64,000 bases of DNA from Ulota crispa (taxonomy: Eukaryota; Streptophyta; Bryopsida; Orthotrichales; Orthotrichaceae). A program made the position numbers and the translations under genes. The notes beneath the pieces are model-generated. The model had not been told where the DNA came from, ran no database searches, and saw nothing but the letters and a program-made list of their open reading frames with translations. Shown in pieces: positions 23,866 through 37,117 of the stretch (its first letter is position 1; each line of letters starts with the position of its first letter). The stretch is taken from the NCBI GenBank assembly GCA_963920765.1, contig OY987243.1, positions 16,802,001-16,866,000 of the forward strand, read 5' to 3'.

Positions 23866-23926
23866 TAAACCAAAGAAGAATCAACCTGATCAATGCGTTT
23901 TGCACAAAGGTAATCTTACTCAAGTC

Positions 23927-24091
23927 CCACCAGTACCGAATGCCGTTCAGATGTAGTCAGTGTAATAATTTTAGAATTGAAATCTAGGGAACTGTAGATA
24001 GCTTACATGAAAAATAAGCTATGTACAACTTCCCTAGATTTCTACTCTAAAATTCCTACACTCAGTACATATGAACGGCATTTGGTAGTGG
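23927..24091. mobile_element. Short palindromic MITE
   Basis: About 165 bp: AATGCCGTTCA-ATGTA on the left, TGAACGGCATT on the right. The inner arms also pair (AATCTAGGGAA at 23978 with TTCCCTAGATT at 24031). Confidence 0.6.
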
Positions 24092-24482
24092 TCGGAACAT
24101 AGTACGCCTACCTTTCAAGAACAAGGCTAGGATTATTTAATAACGTCTTACCCTAATCAAGATAGAGGGAGTGAGGAGACTGGAGTACTAGACTGGAGTC
24201 ACTGGACTAGAGAGAGAGACTCAAGGCCTCTTTCCATTGGGCATCGGACCTCCGTGTTCTAGAGGAGGCCCAGACCCTGACTGACCTAGGCCAACAGATC
24301 TCGGACTTTCCATTGGGGTCTGATTAACATCAGTCGGAGGGGCAAGCCTGGACGCTTCTTGCCTCATGCTTTTTATTTTATTTAAGCTAGCTATGTTTTT
24401 ACCATGCAGTTTTGTGAAGTACACTGGGATTTAGGCATTATGAGAATCAATCCTAGGATTCATGCTTGAGGGATTAGATTTA
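24092..24482. other. Spacer with a short GC-rich patch
   Basis: 24220-24360 is GC-rich and carries a short frame without recognisable similarity. No element boundary seen. Confidence 0.3.
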
Positions 24483-25368
24483 GTCTCTAAAGGACCAAGG
24501 GGGTTTTTCCATAAAGAATCTCAAAAACTGCCAACTTTTAGTGCATTGCCTAAAATTGAAAATAAAAAATAATAATATGAATTTCAACCATGTGGATTGT
24601 AAGATTATAGTATTTGAAGTAAAAAAACATGTTTTTTTTCATTCGTGCAAAACAAAGTTTGCAAACTTTGAGCCTTGCTAGAGTGAATTTTTTTGCTTCA
24701 CTCAAACTTGACTTTCTTGACCATTCATAAGTATATACAATGTCAGGTTCACACATGCAAATTTTGAAAATCGTATATTGACTCTACCTCACTCTAACTC
24801 ACCCTACAATGTAAGGAGGTTCAATGAATTGGCAATACACTAGTCATTTTCTCATGATTTCTTGTGCAATGAGGAAGTCTTTCATTTGAAATTCAAATGG
24901 CAAAACAATAGAGACAAACATTTGGAATATGTGCAAACAAAATCAAGAAATTTAAATTTATAGATAGCACTAAGATAGTAGAAGAAATTGTTTTTTCTTG
25001 ACATTACCTAAATATAGTTAGTATTGTTTGACTCCTCTTAGAATGTAATTTCAGAGCTCAATTTAAAAACCAAAAATTGTGTACCATATTTTATGAGTTA
25101 CAAACTTGCCAAATTTCAAAAGTTGATGATAGTTCCAGACCTCTAGCAGAAGATTCTACATGCCCAAATTTCCCAAGATGCCTAAATTCTTTTGAGTAGC
25201 ACAAATTTTGAATGGGCATTTGATTGGGGAGAAATTTACATTCCCATTTGAAGGATACATATTTACACCTTATGTAACAATTTTGAGAACATGCAATACA
25301 AATTGACTTTGTATGACCCTACCCATGTTCTGAAGTGTCCGTTGAACAAACACTTGGTCCTTCAAGGG
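24483..25368. mobile_element. TTAA element with CTAAAGGACCAAG ends
   Basis: Left GTCTCTAAAGGACCAAG next to TTTA (decayed TTAA); right inward CCCTTGAAGGACCAAG next to intact TTAA at 25369-25372. 886 bp. Confidence 0.6.
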
Positions 25369-25372
25369 TTAA

Positions 25373-25605
25373 CATCCAAAATCTATATTTGAAAATTTTG
25401 ACTTCAAATTTGGATTTAGACCTTCATTTACTCAAGAACCACAATGGAGGTTACAATTCAGCAAAGCTCAATAGCATGGCTAGGGGGCACATTATTGCTT
25501 TGCTTCTGTTTGTAAAAAAAGCTACAATTTTCCATTGAGCTTTGTTCAACTCTAAACCTCTGCTATAGTTCTAAAGTGTATAAAGGTCTCCAAATCTTAG
25601 TATAA
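25373..25605. repeat. Partial, diverged copy of the 16866/26363 MITE
   Basis: Its central palindrome has the same layout: a GGTTACAATTCAGCAAAGCT type arm, a GTTTGTAAAAAAAGC loop, then the complement. The outer ends are missing. It starts immediately after the TTAA at 25369-25372. Confidence 0.45.
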
Positions 25606-25973
25606 TTGCAATAATAAAATAATAATAACATTGCATGACAACAACAAAGTTGGAGAGTGTTGGGCAAAATTGCAAATGGCTACATGTTGAAGGACCAACC
25701 AAAAAGTTTGAGTCTATACAAAGAAATGGCATTGTTTTGTGAAAGAATGCTACAAATTCTTAATATTTATTTACAAAATTGTAGAAATGCATTGCAAAGG
25801 TATCAAATGAGGTATTAGATGAAGGTGAGTACTCTATAATGTAAACCAAAAATGATTTAATGTTAATTTGAGGATCTCTTTTCTTTTTGAAGCCAATTCA
25901 GAATTGAGAAGCTAAAATGATTTATAGCCTTCATATGGTGAAAGGCTTTGTCAAGTTCAGTAATTGTTAATAG

Positions 25974-26162
25974 GGGTTTTCATATATCTCAAAAAGTTGG
26001 TGAACAAATGGCCGTGAACAAGTTTTTGTTAATCAAGGAATATGCTATGAAGACCTTCTGGAGGTCGTCATGGCTTGTTCATGGAATGTCTTCCTCATGT
26101 TTTTCACAAATCTTTTTCACGTGAATGATTTTGGTGCATAATTCCATAATTGAAAACCCCTG
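25974..26162. repeat. About 190-bp dispersed repeat, copy 2
   Basis: GGGGTTTTCATATATCTC to GAAAACCCC, the counterpart of 7062-7261. Confidence 0.5.
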
Positions 26163-26362
26163 ATGAAAGTGAACGGTCAATTCCATACCATTATAGGATT
26201 TTAAATAATAAAAACAACCAAAAGCAAAAATAAATAATTGATGCAATCGTTATATTAGAAGGGACGACCTAAAGATTTTAGAAGGAAGATGATGAACCCA
26301 ATCAATATTGGAAAAAAATTGGTTTGCTCTTGTAAGAGGAGGAATATGAAGCATTAAAAAAA

Positions 26363-26773
26363 GGAATTGATATGTGCACATTGGGGGGTTGATATTTGCA
26401 CATCCCCCTAGAAGGTAAATTGTAGATTTCTATTATTGAAAAGCTGAATTTGAGAATTTTGAATTCAGATTAGATTTAAAAACCATGGTTTATTCTAGAA
26501 CCATAAAAAAAGTTGCAATTAAACAACACTTAGTGAAAAAGTTTAGCTAGGGGAAAAACTATTACTTTTATTTTTGTTTGTAAAAAAAGATAAGCCTTTT
26601 CATTAAGTGTTGTTCAATTGCAATTTTCTGTATGGTTCTAGAGTAAACCATGGTCTCTAAGTCCAAACATGAAATCAAATTTCTCAAATTCAGATTTTTG
26701 ATGATAGAAATCTACAATTTACCTTCTAGGGGGGTGTGCAGATATCAACCCCGGTGTGCACATATCAGTTCCC
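26363..26773. mobile_element. Palindromic MITE with GGAATTGATATGTGC ends, copy 2
   Basis: 411-bp foldback with a perfect 9-bp flanking duplication TTAAAAAAA (26354-26362 and 26774-26782), pointing to a Mutator-like origin. The arms include ACCATGGTTTA and TAAACCATGGT. Confidence 0.75.
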
Positions 26774-26782
26774 TTAAAAAAA

Positions 26783-27802
26783 TATTTAATACATAAATCC
26801 CAACCATCTATGAAGATAGAAGGCCACAAAGATAACTTAGACAAATCCAATGGTGAAAAACGAACTGCAGTTAACTGTATTTAGCAACTCCGGCTTCTCT
26901 CCGGGGCCTCCCGGCCCTGCTAAACCTCGTTTCACGGACCGGAACCGGAACTCGGATCGGCCGTGCGGGAGGGGATCAATGGAAAGAGCCCGGAAGTCCG
27001 GCCCGGAGCTCCGATGCGGCCAATGGAAACTGGCTCTCACCGCTCACGCACCTTAACTTCTGTAAAGTTTGTCAGAGCGCGTGCACGAGCCAGCCACTCC
27101 GTCACAATACTCACACGTTCATGACGAAACTTTACCAGATGCGGACATGAAAGCAAAACCATACCGCGACGGAGCCAATGCAGTTCAGTTGTCGTGGGCA
27201 CCCGCTCGTTAACGTAAACAGGTTGGCGGACAACTCGTCCTCATCGTCCACGTAAGCATGACATCGTTGACATAGTGAGATTGGGTCCGGCACGCAAGCG
27301 TTTGCGTCTGATTGGGCTCCGCTTGCACGTGCCTTGCACCCACAAACTTCTCCTCGTCTTTCTTCTCAATCCAGTTTGCCATCGAAGCAATCGAACCCCC
27401 CCACGCTGTGAGACCATACGAGCTCCGTGTTAGGGTTGCATTTGCGGTGGCGACTGATGATGCACCGTCGCTTGCACGAGGCTTGAACGTTCTTGCACCT
27501 CGTGGATTCAACAATTCGTTGCTCTCAAGGAGATACAGCTTGCGTTTGGTGAGTGTCCGTGTTGAGGGTTTCGTTGCGACTTTGTTGGTTGCGTGACAGC
27601 GCCGTTCCGACCTAACCAATTGACGTTTGACGCCAGTTGGTGTACGCAAGCTCGTTTGTGCGACGGTCTCGGTATTTTAGGTCTTTTCACTATTTGGTTC
27701 CATTCCTGCGCTGCAATGTATAACCGAGTGTCGTTTCTCTGACTTCCTTGTTTGGCTGGCTTACTGCGTGCTTCAACAGTGCTGGTGTAGGTATCAGTAA
27801 CC
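26783..27802 (+). promoter_or_regulatory. GC-rich promoter and 5' leader region of the RING E3 gene
   Basis: Composition shifts sharply from AT-rich repeats to CpG-containing sequence at about 26880, with the GC-rich part at 26890-27055. It leads to the start codon at 27803. The short frames on both strands (26837-27649) lack similarity to known proteins. No TATA box can be assigned with confidence. Confidence 0.4.
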
Positions 27803-30467
27803 ATGTCGAATAATCTCGAAGAAGAAATGGATCTTAGACAAGTCTTGGACCTAGTAGACGAAGTGCAACTGCAAGAACCGGTAGAAGAAGAACAGCAACA
27901 GAAACGCGAGGTGAAAATCGGAGACGACAAGCTGTCGGTTGGGAAACTCAAACATGGGTACGCTGCCCTTTGTTGTTGTTGTTTGTGATCAGCATGTGCA
28001 CAGAGTATTTGCAGAAATTATTGCGAGCAATAGCAATTAGTTTGGTGCCATCAACCGTTTTGTACTGCGTTTTGTGGTCGTCAACCTCCTTCGTATGTTT
28101 TCTCAGTGGTCTACGTTTCTGGTTAACTAGCAGTTTGTTGATGGAAGGATTCACGGGTTTCTCTTAGAGGCGGAGTTGTCAAGGTTTGTGGATGTTCACT
28201 GTCGCCTGAATTGGCTATCACATCGAGTACAGAGGGTGTTGGACTCGCAGGTGATCAGGAAAGTGTGAGAAAGCATCTAATTAGAGAAAAAATGTTGCGA
28301 AATAAGACGTTTTGTTTCTTGTATAAGGTTTTCTGAAATTAGGGTTGTCTTTTGCAGCTGCAAGCACTACAGGAGACGATGTCGAATCCGAGCTCCATGC
28401 TGCAAGGAGATTTTCGACTGTCGGCATTGTCACAATGAGGCGAAGGTCGCAATTTTTTTTATCTTTCAGATAGCTTGCAAATTCTGTGTTAACTTATATG
28501 GTTCTTGAGAGCTTTAGAGAAGAGGGCATGGGATTCATCATTAAAAGTTTTTGTTTGGTCGCTTCTTAAAGATCAGTGAACCTTCCAAAAGCATGATTTT
28601 TTTGTTTTATTGATTTGTTGATCTTTTAAATTGAGTTTTCGGTCCTTGTGCAGAACATTAACGAGGTTGATGATTCAAAGCGTCATGATATTCCAAGGCA
28701 TCGTGTTGAGAAGGTACATGTTTGGGGTGAGAGGCCTCATTGATGAAGAATTCTGAAATCTTTCAATATATGGCTGTGTCCATTAGGCTAGGTTAGACAA
28801 TAGTTACGTTTGTCTGTTAAGATGAGCTGGGGTCTGTCGTGACTGGGTGATGACGAAAGCACTGAGAGTCATGTACGTCTCTGTCGTTCAGGTAATCTGT
28901 TCCCTTTGTGAACACGAACAAGATGTGAAGCAGGTTTGCGAAAAATGCGGAGTTTGCATGGGTGATTATTTCTGTGACAAGTGCAAATTCTTTGACGATG
29001 AGGTGAGTCTGTTTTCATGCTCCGCAATTCAGTTAGTGGTGCTAAAGCTGCACAAATCAACAGATATTTGTCATTTTTGAACTCACCCACTGACTGCAAT
29101 CTGTAATACCGCATTTTGGGAATCTGGAACAGTGCACGGATCTCAATGTCTATCTGCTGTGGATGATAATGCTGTGTAATAACTTGATTCATGCAGACAG
29201 AGAAGGGGCAGTATCATTGTGATGCTTGTGGCATATGCAGAATTGGTGGCCGAGAAAACTTCTTCCACTGCGATCGATGTGGTTCGAGTCTCCTCCTTTC
29301 ATTTCTTCTAGTGCTGCAGCTCTAGCCACCTTTCTCCACTACATATGGAATCCGTGTTTTTGACCCTAGTCTACATCTCTCTGGTGCTGCTAATGTACGA
29401 GAATTGTTGTGGATGGTCAAGTTGTCTCATTTGGAGCTTGAAATTTTGCAGGCTCATGTTATACCGTTGCACTTCAGAATTCACATCCGTGTGTTGAGAA
29501 CGCCATGCAGCAGAATTGTCCCGTATGTGTTGAGGTACGCAGATTTCGAAAAACATCTGCTTTAGGAAGCTGGCTAGGTCATGCTGCAGGAAGTAGGAAG
29601 GTCAAAACTTACAATACAAACTAGATCTTCTAGGCTCTGACGTGCATCAATCAAGTGATATTTTAATTTATCTCCAATGTGCTTACCTTGATGTGGGTCG
29701 CACTGCAGTACCTGTTCGACTCGGTGATGGACATTTCTGTATTGCTATGTGGTCACACGATGCACCGAGCTTGCCTTCATCAGATGACTCTACACTCGCA
29801 GTATGCTCCCACCTTCACATTTTGGTCAGCATTTGTGTTTTCTAGCATGGAGTTTGTAGGAACTCAGGAGAAATAGTATTCGACAAAACCAAGCCTTGGG
29901 TTATGTGCTGTTATAAGTGCGTTTCGTGTCGTTCATTTTCACCACCTTTGTCATGGGAGACCTGCATTAGCTTTTGCCATACTTGATGCTTTTGTTTCGT
30001 TGGATTCTACTGTTATTGTTGGAATGAGGGCTTTGCTTCTTCTTCAGTATCAATGTAAACTTTTGTAAGCATTGAGGTTCAGATCAGTTTCGCTAGGAGA
30101 CGTTTGAAAGCCGGTACGCTTCATGTTTTGTTTTGCAGGTTCTGTTGCCCTATATGCTCAAAGTCGATCCAAGACATGTCAAGGTTTTGGCAACTACTGG
30201 ATCAGGAAGTGCAGTCAACTCCAATGCCTGAAGAATACCGTCACAAGAGGGTAAAGACCGGCAGCCTTCGCAACCCTGAACTTATTGATCATGCACTGTT
30301 TGTATTATAGGTCATTCTCACAGGGTTTTCATTATTTTCTGCAGGTGTGGGTTTTATGCAACGACTGCGGAACAACTAGTGATGTACAGTACCATGTAGT
30401 AGGACAGAAATGCCCAGGATGCGGGTCGTACAATACACGGTCAACGCGTCCTCCTTCGAGGATTTAA
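27803..30467 (+). CDS. CHY zinc-finger and RING-H2 E3 ubiquitin ligase (MIEL1/RCHY1-like)
   Basis: Nine exons join without a break: 27803-27957, 28358-28445, 28654-28713, 28892-29002, 29197-29281, 29452-29534, 29709-29800, 30139-30250, 30345-30467, giving 302 residues. After an acidic Gln/Glu-rich N-terminus (1-50) come a CHY zinc finger (from CKHYRRRC to HCHNEA and CSLCEHEQ), a CTCHY finger ([11 protein letters not shown]...CDRCGSCY), a RING-H2 (CPVC...[10 protein letters not shown]...CPIC) and a C-terminal zinc ribbon (CNDCG...CPGCG). This is the RCHY1/PIRH2 architecture; Arabidopsis MIEL1 has 291 residues and degrades MYB30/MYB96 in defence and ABA signalling. Substrates here are unknown. 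All splice borders are GT-AG and every zinc ligand is present, so it should be functional. Confidence 0.95.
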
Positions 30468-31200
30468 CCCGAGCCCAGTCTAGCACTGTATCCAGTGGGG
30501 GTCTTTTCCAGATCAGGCGGGTAGAGCTATTGCACCTGAGATGTTAGCTGAGTAGAACAATGCAGTTGCTTGTCGGTGAAACGTTTTTTTATTCAATTTG
30601 ACAGCGTTTGGTGATTAATGAGCCGCAGTAGCAAACAAAAGTCGGCATTTTCATTGTTTCCTCTTCTGGTGGTATGGAAACAAGTGCAGTTTAGGCTCTC
30701 TCTGGAGAGCACATTTGTTTATTTCAACCCATGGATTAGGTTAGATGATCTGTAGTGAAGACTGCTTTTAGCTCAAGGATTCAGAGTGGCGGATTCATCT
30801 GATTGTTCCCAATGATGTCTAGATACCAGATTCATGTACGATGTCTTTTTAGCAGGATTCTGCCAGGGGTTGAGTTATAAGTTTCTGTGTTCTTTGCTCG
30901 AACTGTACCACATTGTATCATGTACAAAGTAAGGAGCTTTTTCTTCCTATTGGTTAGTCGGCTGTGTACAGACGGGGTTTAGGATTTAGAGTTATTTTGA
31001 CTTTGTAACCTTCCATCCTACTTTTTGTCAATCTCTGGACATTAGTTGGGAGTCATGTGAGACCATTCTGCGCTTCCCGTAATGGAGGTGGAGCAATGAT
31101 CCATTCTTCAGTTTCAAGGAATGCAAGAATGGTTTGACGGTGGATTCCCATGCGTAGCTAATTTTCGCAAAAGTACAGAAAAGAAGGACAAGATATTGAT
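30468..31200 (+). other. 3' UTR and flank of the RING E3 gene
   Basis: Gene-like composition for about 500 bp after the stop; no further frames. The transcript probably ends here. Confidence 0.4.
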
Positions 31201-33579
31201 AGGACCCGACGCGTGAAAGACGCACGGAAGTGTGGAGTATTTGAGCAACAAAAATTTGGAAGTTTACCTGTCTCACATATTTTTCTCATTTTTGGCAATG
31301 TGGGAATGTACTTTACCAACCCCAGTAAACGCCTTAGATTTTGGCTTGAGTTTGCCAAACTTTGCTGGATGGATTTTGGGACTAGTGAGTTCAATGCGTT
31401 CAACAAATATTGAAGTCCTTGTCTTGGAGGTACTTTTCTTTGTTGGACTGAGAAGTTTACAGAGATGTCCCTTTCTTAGGTCACATCTGTAAGTCCTTTG
31501 TTATCTTGCTCTGATACGTAGTGCCAAAAGTCTCATGAAATAACACCAATAGGAACCATGTCTTGCTCTGGTCAGAAAATCCTCCTGCTGGAGTAGGTCG
31601 CTTACATAACATGTCGTTCAGCAAATTTCTTTACCACTCACGACTGTGTTTGCAAGATCTGATTTTTAATTCATACTAGAACAAGTTTCTTCGAAGGTAG
31701 GTGCATGCAAAGATTACAAGACGCCAAAATTAGTTGGTAACTTTTCTAAATCCATGCTCTTTATTGGAGCTTGCTCTTGTTCGTGTGCACTTTTGGGGTG
31801 CATGCTTGCTTATAAATCATCCTCATCCTTATGAATTCCTCCTTATGAACTCAAAGAGTAAGCTATCCAACTTCCGCATCTCTAAGGAGGCTAGAGAATG
31901 GGAAAATCGGAATCTTTGTTAAAAGGCACCCTCACTATTTTGAAAAACAAGCTTCCAGAATATGTTACATCGAGAAGTCCATTTTTTCAGCAGAAATTGT
32001 TCTTTGAAAGGATACGTTTCATATTGACAAGGGGCTGGTGCTTTGGCCTCTATGGTTGGTTGTTATGGAGACATATGAATTACTTGATGTTTGACCTTCC
32101 TTGAAATAGCAACTTACTTTACCATCCAATCTTGGCATGTACTAATAAATCAAAGTCCATAGCATGTGGTTGAGAGAATTAGTGTTGAATGGCTCATGTT
32201 TTGTTCCTTTGCCTTTGCAACAATATGTGAAGCAAAACAAGTGGATGGTAGAACTCCTAGGCTTTGTATTCATAAAATTTAATACAAGGAAGAAATAAAT
32301 TTGTGGTTCCATGTTTTTGTTTTGCAAACAAGGATTTTTGTTGGAAGTAAACTCTCACAATTTTTTTTGTTGAATTCAAAATTATTAAATTAGATAGTTC
32401 TACTTTTGTCTCTACTTTTGTGGAATAGAAACAAAAATCTATACCCTTGTCATGTTGTATCAAACCACTCTAAAAAATGCCCTAAGTTTATTGGCATATT
32501 GATTGAAATTGTTGTAAACCCAACCACTACGTACTTGTAACTTTAATTTTCTTTTTTTCTCAATAAAACTAAACATTTTTCCACCCTATTTGATATTGTA
32601 TTGTAATGCATATGCTTGCAATGAAAATATAGATAGTTGGCTAAGATAAAAAGATACATAATAATGAAGATTATATTGTAGCTCAATATCCGTTGATCAT
32701 GTTAGTTTTCAAATGCTATTTCAAATCGTTTATAATTATGAATTGGTTCATACATAGTCAAGATTTTTAACTTTTAATAAAATAAAATAAAATAATCCAA
32801 GACTGAACATCTTTAAAGGAAAAAATGAAGAAGCCTACTTTTAGAGCTTTGCATGAAGGATAAAGTTCACTTAGAATTGATTGTTAAACCATATTGAACC
32901 ACTAAATCTCATCCTCAAAATACTTGTTGTGAACATAGTCAAGACTCATATTATGTACAATTTGTTTCAAGTCATTTATAATAAGCTTCAAAACAAAAAA
33001 AAGGAGATTTATTAGGTGTTTTAAAATCAAACCCTTTCTTTTGCTGTTGTGTAGGAAACACTTGAGCATTTCGAGGAGTTTGTTCCATGTTCACTTGCTT
33101 GATGCAACTATTCACCACTCTATAATTCCTTGAGTTGAAAATCTTATTTAAAGTACCTTTTAAGTGAATCCACAAACCAAGTTTAGAAGAGCACTTTAAC
33201 TTGGACATATTGATCAAGTTAAATTTGAAACAAACAGGTTTTCCTATCCAAGAGGAAAAAAATAACTCCTAGATAAAGATATGAATACAAAATTTGAGGT
33301 TACACATGATTGTCTTGTTTTAATTTTCCCTTTAGTACGACTCAAACTTTCTCAACTATTTTGACCAAGTCCATATGTTATTTGGTTGACCTATTAAATG
33401 TTTTTTTGGCCCTAATTATTTATGAATGATTTCATGTAGGACTGCTCTCTACAAGTCTCCCTGAGACCATTTTAGCACATTTCCAAAACTTTTCATTGTT
33501 ACACAAGGATAGAGGATTGTTAGAAATATTCAAAACTTTATTTTTATTTTTGTTTTGTGTTTTGTTTACATTACATTAA
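31201..33579. other. Spacer, mostly AT-rich
   Basis: 31200-31500 has overlapping short frames on both strands, none recognised. From 31900 on the sequence is AT-rich with no clear element ends. Confidence 0.4.
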
Positions 33580-34241
33580 CCCCTGAGCGCCCAGCTCAGG
33601 GTTTGCACTTTGAGTTCCTGGAAGACATGCCGGTACTGCAAGTGCCTACTTTCACTATGAAATTTGATCCATGCTTGGTGACCGTTGAAACTGGTAGATA
33701 GCTACCAAGAGGATGTGGTCCTGGAATTGTAGAAAGATTGACCATACGGTTGGCAATGTTATAGAGGTCAAACTTGCATTGACTGGTAGCTTTTGTGGAA
33801 AAAAATGTGGAGTCTTGAACTTCCAAAAATTGTCTAAATTTTTGTAGATGGATTGGACCTCTGAAATTTCAAGAGTAGGTACGTGGGAGGGCCTTCTTGC
33901 ACATGCCAAAATTTAGGTATGCCTGATGTCTGTAAGACCAAGAATTATGAGCATGAACCTGACAAGAAGACCCCAACTACCTCAAACTGGCAATGGTGAT
34001 CTTGGTGACCACTTTGGACCTGCTTCTCCAGAAAGTTGAAAAACCAATATCCACTTGCAGAAATCATGGCTACAACTTGCATAGAAAGCCATCCCCCCTA
34101 AATTGCCCACTCCCTCTTACTACCCCAAGACATCCCCCACACATGGTACGTTTTTTACACCAAGACACCCACTATTTGGGTTGATTTTGATACTTTGGTA
34201 ATTTGACAAGGCAAAATTTGGGGAAATAGGGTGCTCAGGGG
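33580..34241. mobile_element. TTAA element with CCCCTGAGCGCCC ends
   Basis: Intact TTAA at 33576-33579 and 34242-34245. Left CCCCTGAGCGCCC, right inward CCCCTGAGCACCC, 12 of 13 identical. The ends match the 56125-56872 element. 662 bp, GC-richer than its surroundings, no credible frame. Confidence 0.8.
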
Positions 34242-34245
34242 TTAA

Positions 34246-35038
34246 CTCAAATGTTATTTCAATAACGTGAGGGAAGGTTTAATTTTGAATTCATGCAAAC
34301 TCATATATTATACATCACATATGAAGTTGATATTGTGATGCATCATGATTTTAAAGTACAATTGCTAATTTCTCTCAAATATATATTTGTTTTGAAATTA
34401 GGCGCCACGCATTACATATCTAATGGCTAAAACCATATTAGTGATCCAAAATCACTAGAAGAAAACATGCAAAATAAAACTCTATAAATGACTCTTTTTT
34501 GAGTTGTTTAGGATATAAACAACTTTCACAACTATACAATTGTGCAATCATGTCTCACTTTTGAAAAACTTGTCGTTTAGGAAATTCCAACAATACGATT
34601 ATTCTCATCCATCTAACACAACTGACACGGTATTAACTTTTCTGTGTCAATTTTTTTTTGGTGAGTCATCAAGTAAGTGCCTGGATAAACACTAGATTCT
34701 CTACTAACATACGACTATTCATGGGTGTAGTTACAACTACTTGTGGCTAGTACATTCATCTGTTCCCCTTACAAGTGACAAAATCTTTATTGTATAATAT
34801 AAGTGTACAATATGTGAAATACAACTTCCAAGAGATGATTAATTTCTTACATGATGCTTCTATAGTATTGATATTTGCATTCCCTTCCAAGGGGGTGACC
34901 TTTGGAGTTTGTACAGTACTCGTTTCCAATGGGCTGTGGGAGTGGAATGTAGATAGTAAGGTTGCATGCCATAATATTGTTTGTAGTTTTTCCTTTTTTA
35001 TCACAAATGAAAGTTTGAATTCCCATATGAAGCAGAGC
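34246..35038. other. AT-rich spacer, nothing recognised
   Basis: No element ends or genes seen. The frames on both strands at 34756-35152 reflect the palindrome that follows. Confidence 0.4.
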
Positions 35039-35167
35039 TTAAAAACCCCATATTTGGTCAATATGGAGTTGCATGTTATATATGGGGTGTATTCGGACCA
35101 ATGCAATGTACAAATACACTCCATATATAACATGCAACTCCGTGCTAATTGAATATGGGGTTTAAAT
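35039..35167. repeat. Compact hairpin, about 57-bp arms
   Basis: AAACCCCATATT and AATATGGGGTTT at the ends; GGAGTTGCATGTTATATATG pairs with CATATATAACATGCAACTCC. The loop is only about 15-20 bp. Outer bases are TTAAA and TTTAA, so it may be a very short MITE. A transcript would form a precursor-like stem for small RNAs. Confidence 0.7.
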
Positions 35168-36606
35168 CTCTCTACTATTTCCTAAGACCTATTTGTTTGC
35201 TTGTATGAGCACATGAGAGTGCAGTTTTTATTTCCCGCTTCATATGAACATGTTATGATAGTACTTCAAATATCTCTTCAATGCAAACCCAAAGTGCCGT
35301 TGTTGAAGTAAATTACTCCATATATATTTTGTTATGTTGGTTTCTTTTTTATCCTTTCTTTAAATGAAGAAACTTCATCGAATAGAAGAGTCACAAGCAC
35401 ATTCCTCAGCAAGGGGAGGATGGAGCAATGAATCTCTCATTATCAACCCAATTCCAACACAATGAATCTTGATTTGGTATTTGGAATGACTTTTTTTTGA
35501 GCATCCCATTGGATTTGGAATGTGCAAAAGTTAGTTATGCATCTCTTAAAGATGCACCGCCCTAAAATTTTGTCATAAGTTGATTTCAAATCCTATATAG
35601 AGAAAGTGAGTATCTAAGTTCTAACTTGTGTACTTTTCATATTTGTGTTTTGGGTTTGAAACAAAGTAGATAAACAATTTATAACTAAGTAATTAATAGT
35701 TTCTTAAATTTTTGTGTCAAAGAGCTTTGGGAATGTTCATTTGAAGCATTCAAAGACTTCATGTTGTTTGACCATGGACTTTTGTCATGAACTTTTAGTA
35801 AAGACACACTACTAGTTAGCTCAATTATTGACATATGAGTTACTATATTAAGCCACATTGCAATGTGGTAGCTTATTCTATGATGAGTTGATTATGACAT
35901 TCTATTATGTGTTGTTTATGTAAATTACATGACTTCAAGTTGTCACCATGGGGTCAACTACTCACATATGCTACACAACTTCTTTTGCTTAAGTTTTGCT
36001 TAATTTTTCATGCCCTTGGAAGTGAGAGTTGACACTCAAGTAAGAAAATAAAAAAGCCTTTACTTAATAATTGTTATATACTAGATAACATATAAAGGAT
36101 TTTCTCAAGTCTTTGTCAAGCAGCTAATGTGAAAAAGATCAATGGATATGGTACACATAGATGTTAATGGAATTGAAAAGCATACAAAAAATGCACATTT
36201 AACTATCACAAATTATGGAAATGATCCCATTCTAATTTTGAAATGAGTTTGTTGTAGTTTGTACAAGTAGTGCTATAAGGGTTTCATCACCTTTCAATGT
36301 GACCAACAATTAGCTATATTGATAAAACCTCTTTGGATCCATCTAAAAGAGACTAGCAAATCATGAAACTCTTAATCATGAAAGTTTAAATAAAAAATAT
36401 GAAATATTTGTAGGCCCATGTTTAAGAAGAATGATAGGATTAGGTAAATACATTCAATACTACTCTAACAAGCTCTACATGTATGCTAAAACAAAAAAGA
36501 TATGGTCACCTTGAACTCCAAGAGACCTATTCAAAACTAATGAACAATAAATATGGTTACAATATCATTCCAATCTCTACAAAGGGAGGTTCATAAGGTA
36601 TTGGAG
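35168..36606. other. AT-rich spacer, nothing recognised
   Basis: No gene or clear repeat seen. Confidence 0.4.
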
Positions 36607-37117
36607 TTACTAGGGGGTGTCAAACTTTTAGATAACTCTACCCTAAATTCACACAAAGTTATCAAGTGGTTGCTCATACAATAGCCCACAAAATTGTCAC
36701 CCCTAATAGAGCTTCACAAACCACCTCATAATTGTGGTTGTTTCCCCTACATAACTACTTCCCCTTTTCCCTATCCCATCATCTTGCTCCCCAATCCACA
36801 CGCAATCATGCCCTACCTGTCACAACACAACGCACGCTTATTAAGCAAGTCAAGGAGGGGTGTTCCTACGCACTTGTTGATAAGTAATTGTTGAACTAGG
36901 TCACCTTGCTGTAATTGTTGAACTAGGTCACCTTGCTGAAAGAGACGGACCCATACAAGATCACCCAATAACTTTTTATAATGGGAACCATAACTCAAAT
37001 GAGTTATGGGACACCTCCCAAGATGCTTGATAGAGTTATCAGACTTGATAACTTGTGAAAGTCATCGAGTTCATGGGGTGAATCACCCTGAGTTATGAGG
37101 TTTGACACCCTCTATTA
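36607..37117. mobile_element. MITE with GGGTGTCAAAC ends
   Basis: GGGTGTCAAAC on the left and GTTTGACACCC on the right. Subterminal ATAACTC and AAGTTATCAAG blocks also pair. The flanks TTACTAG and TATTAGA are similar but not identical. Inside, a 24-bp unit (AATTGTTGAACTAGGTCACC) is repeated twice at about 36887-36935. Confidence 0.55.

Noticed and set aside
26837..27649. Several frames in the GC-rich region upstream of the RING E3 gene
   Set aside because: Frames overlap on both strands, lack similarity and look like GC-driven openings in a promoter/leader.
34756..35152. 125-codon frames on both strands over the same bases
   Set aside because: Mirror images produced by the hairpin at 35039-35167.
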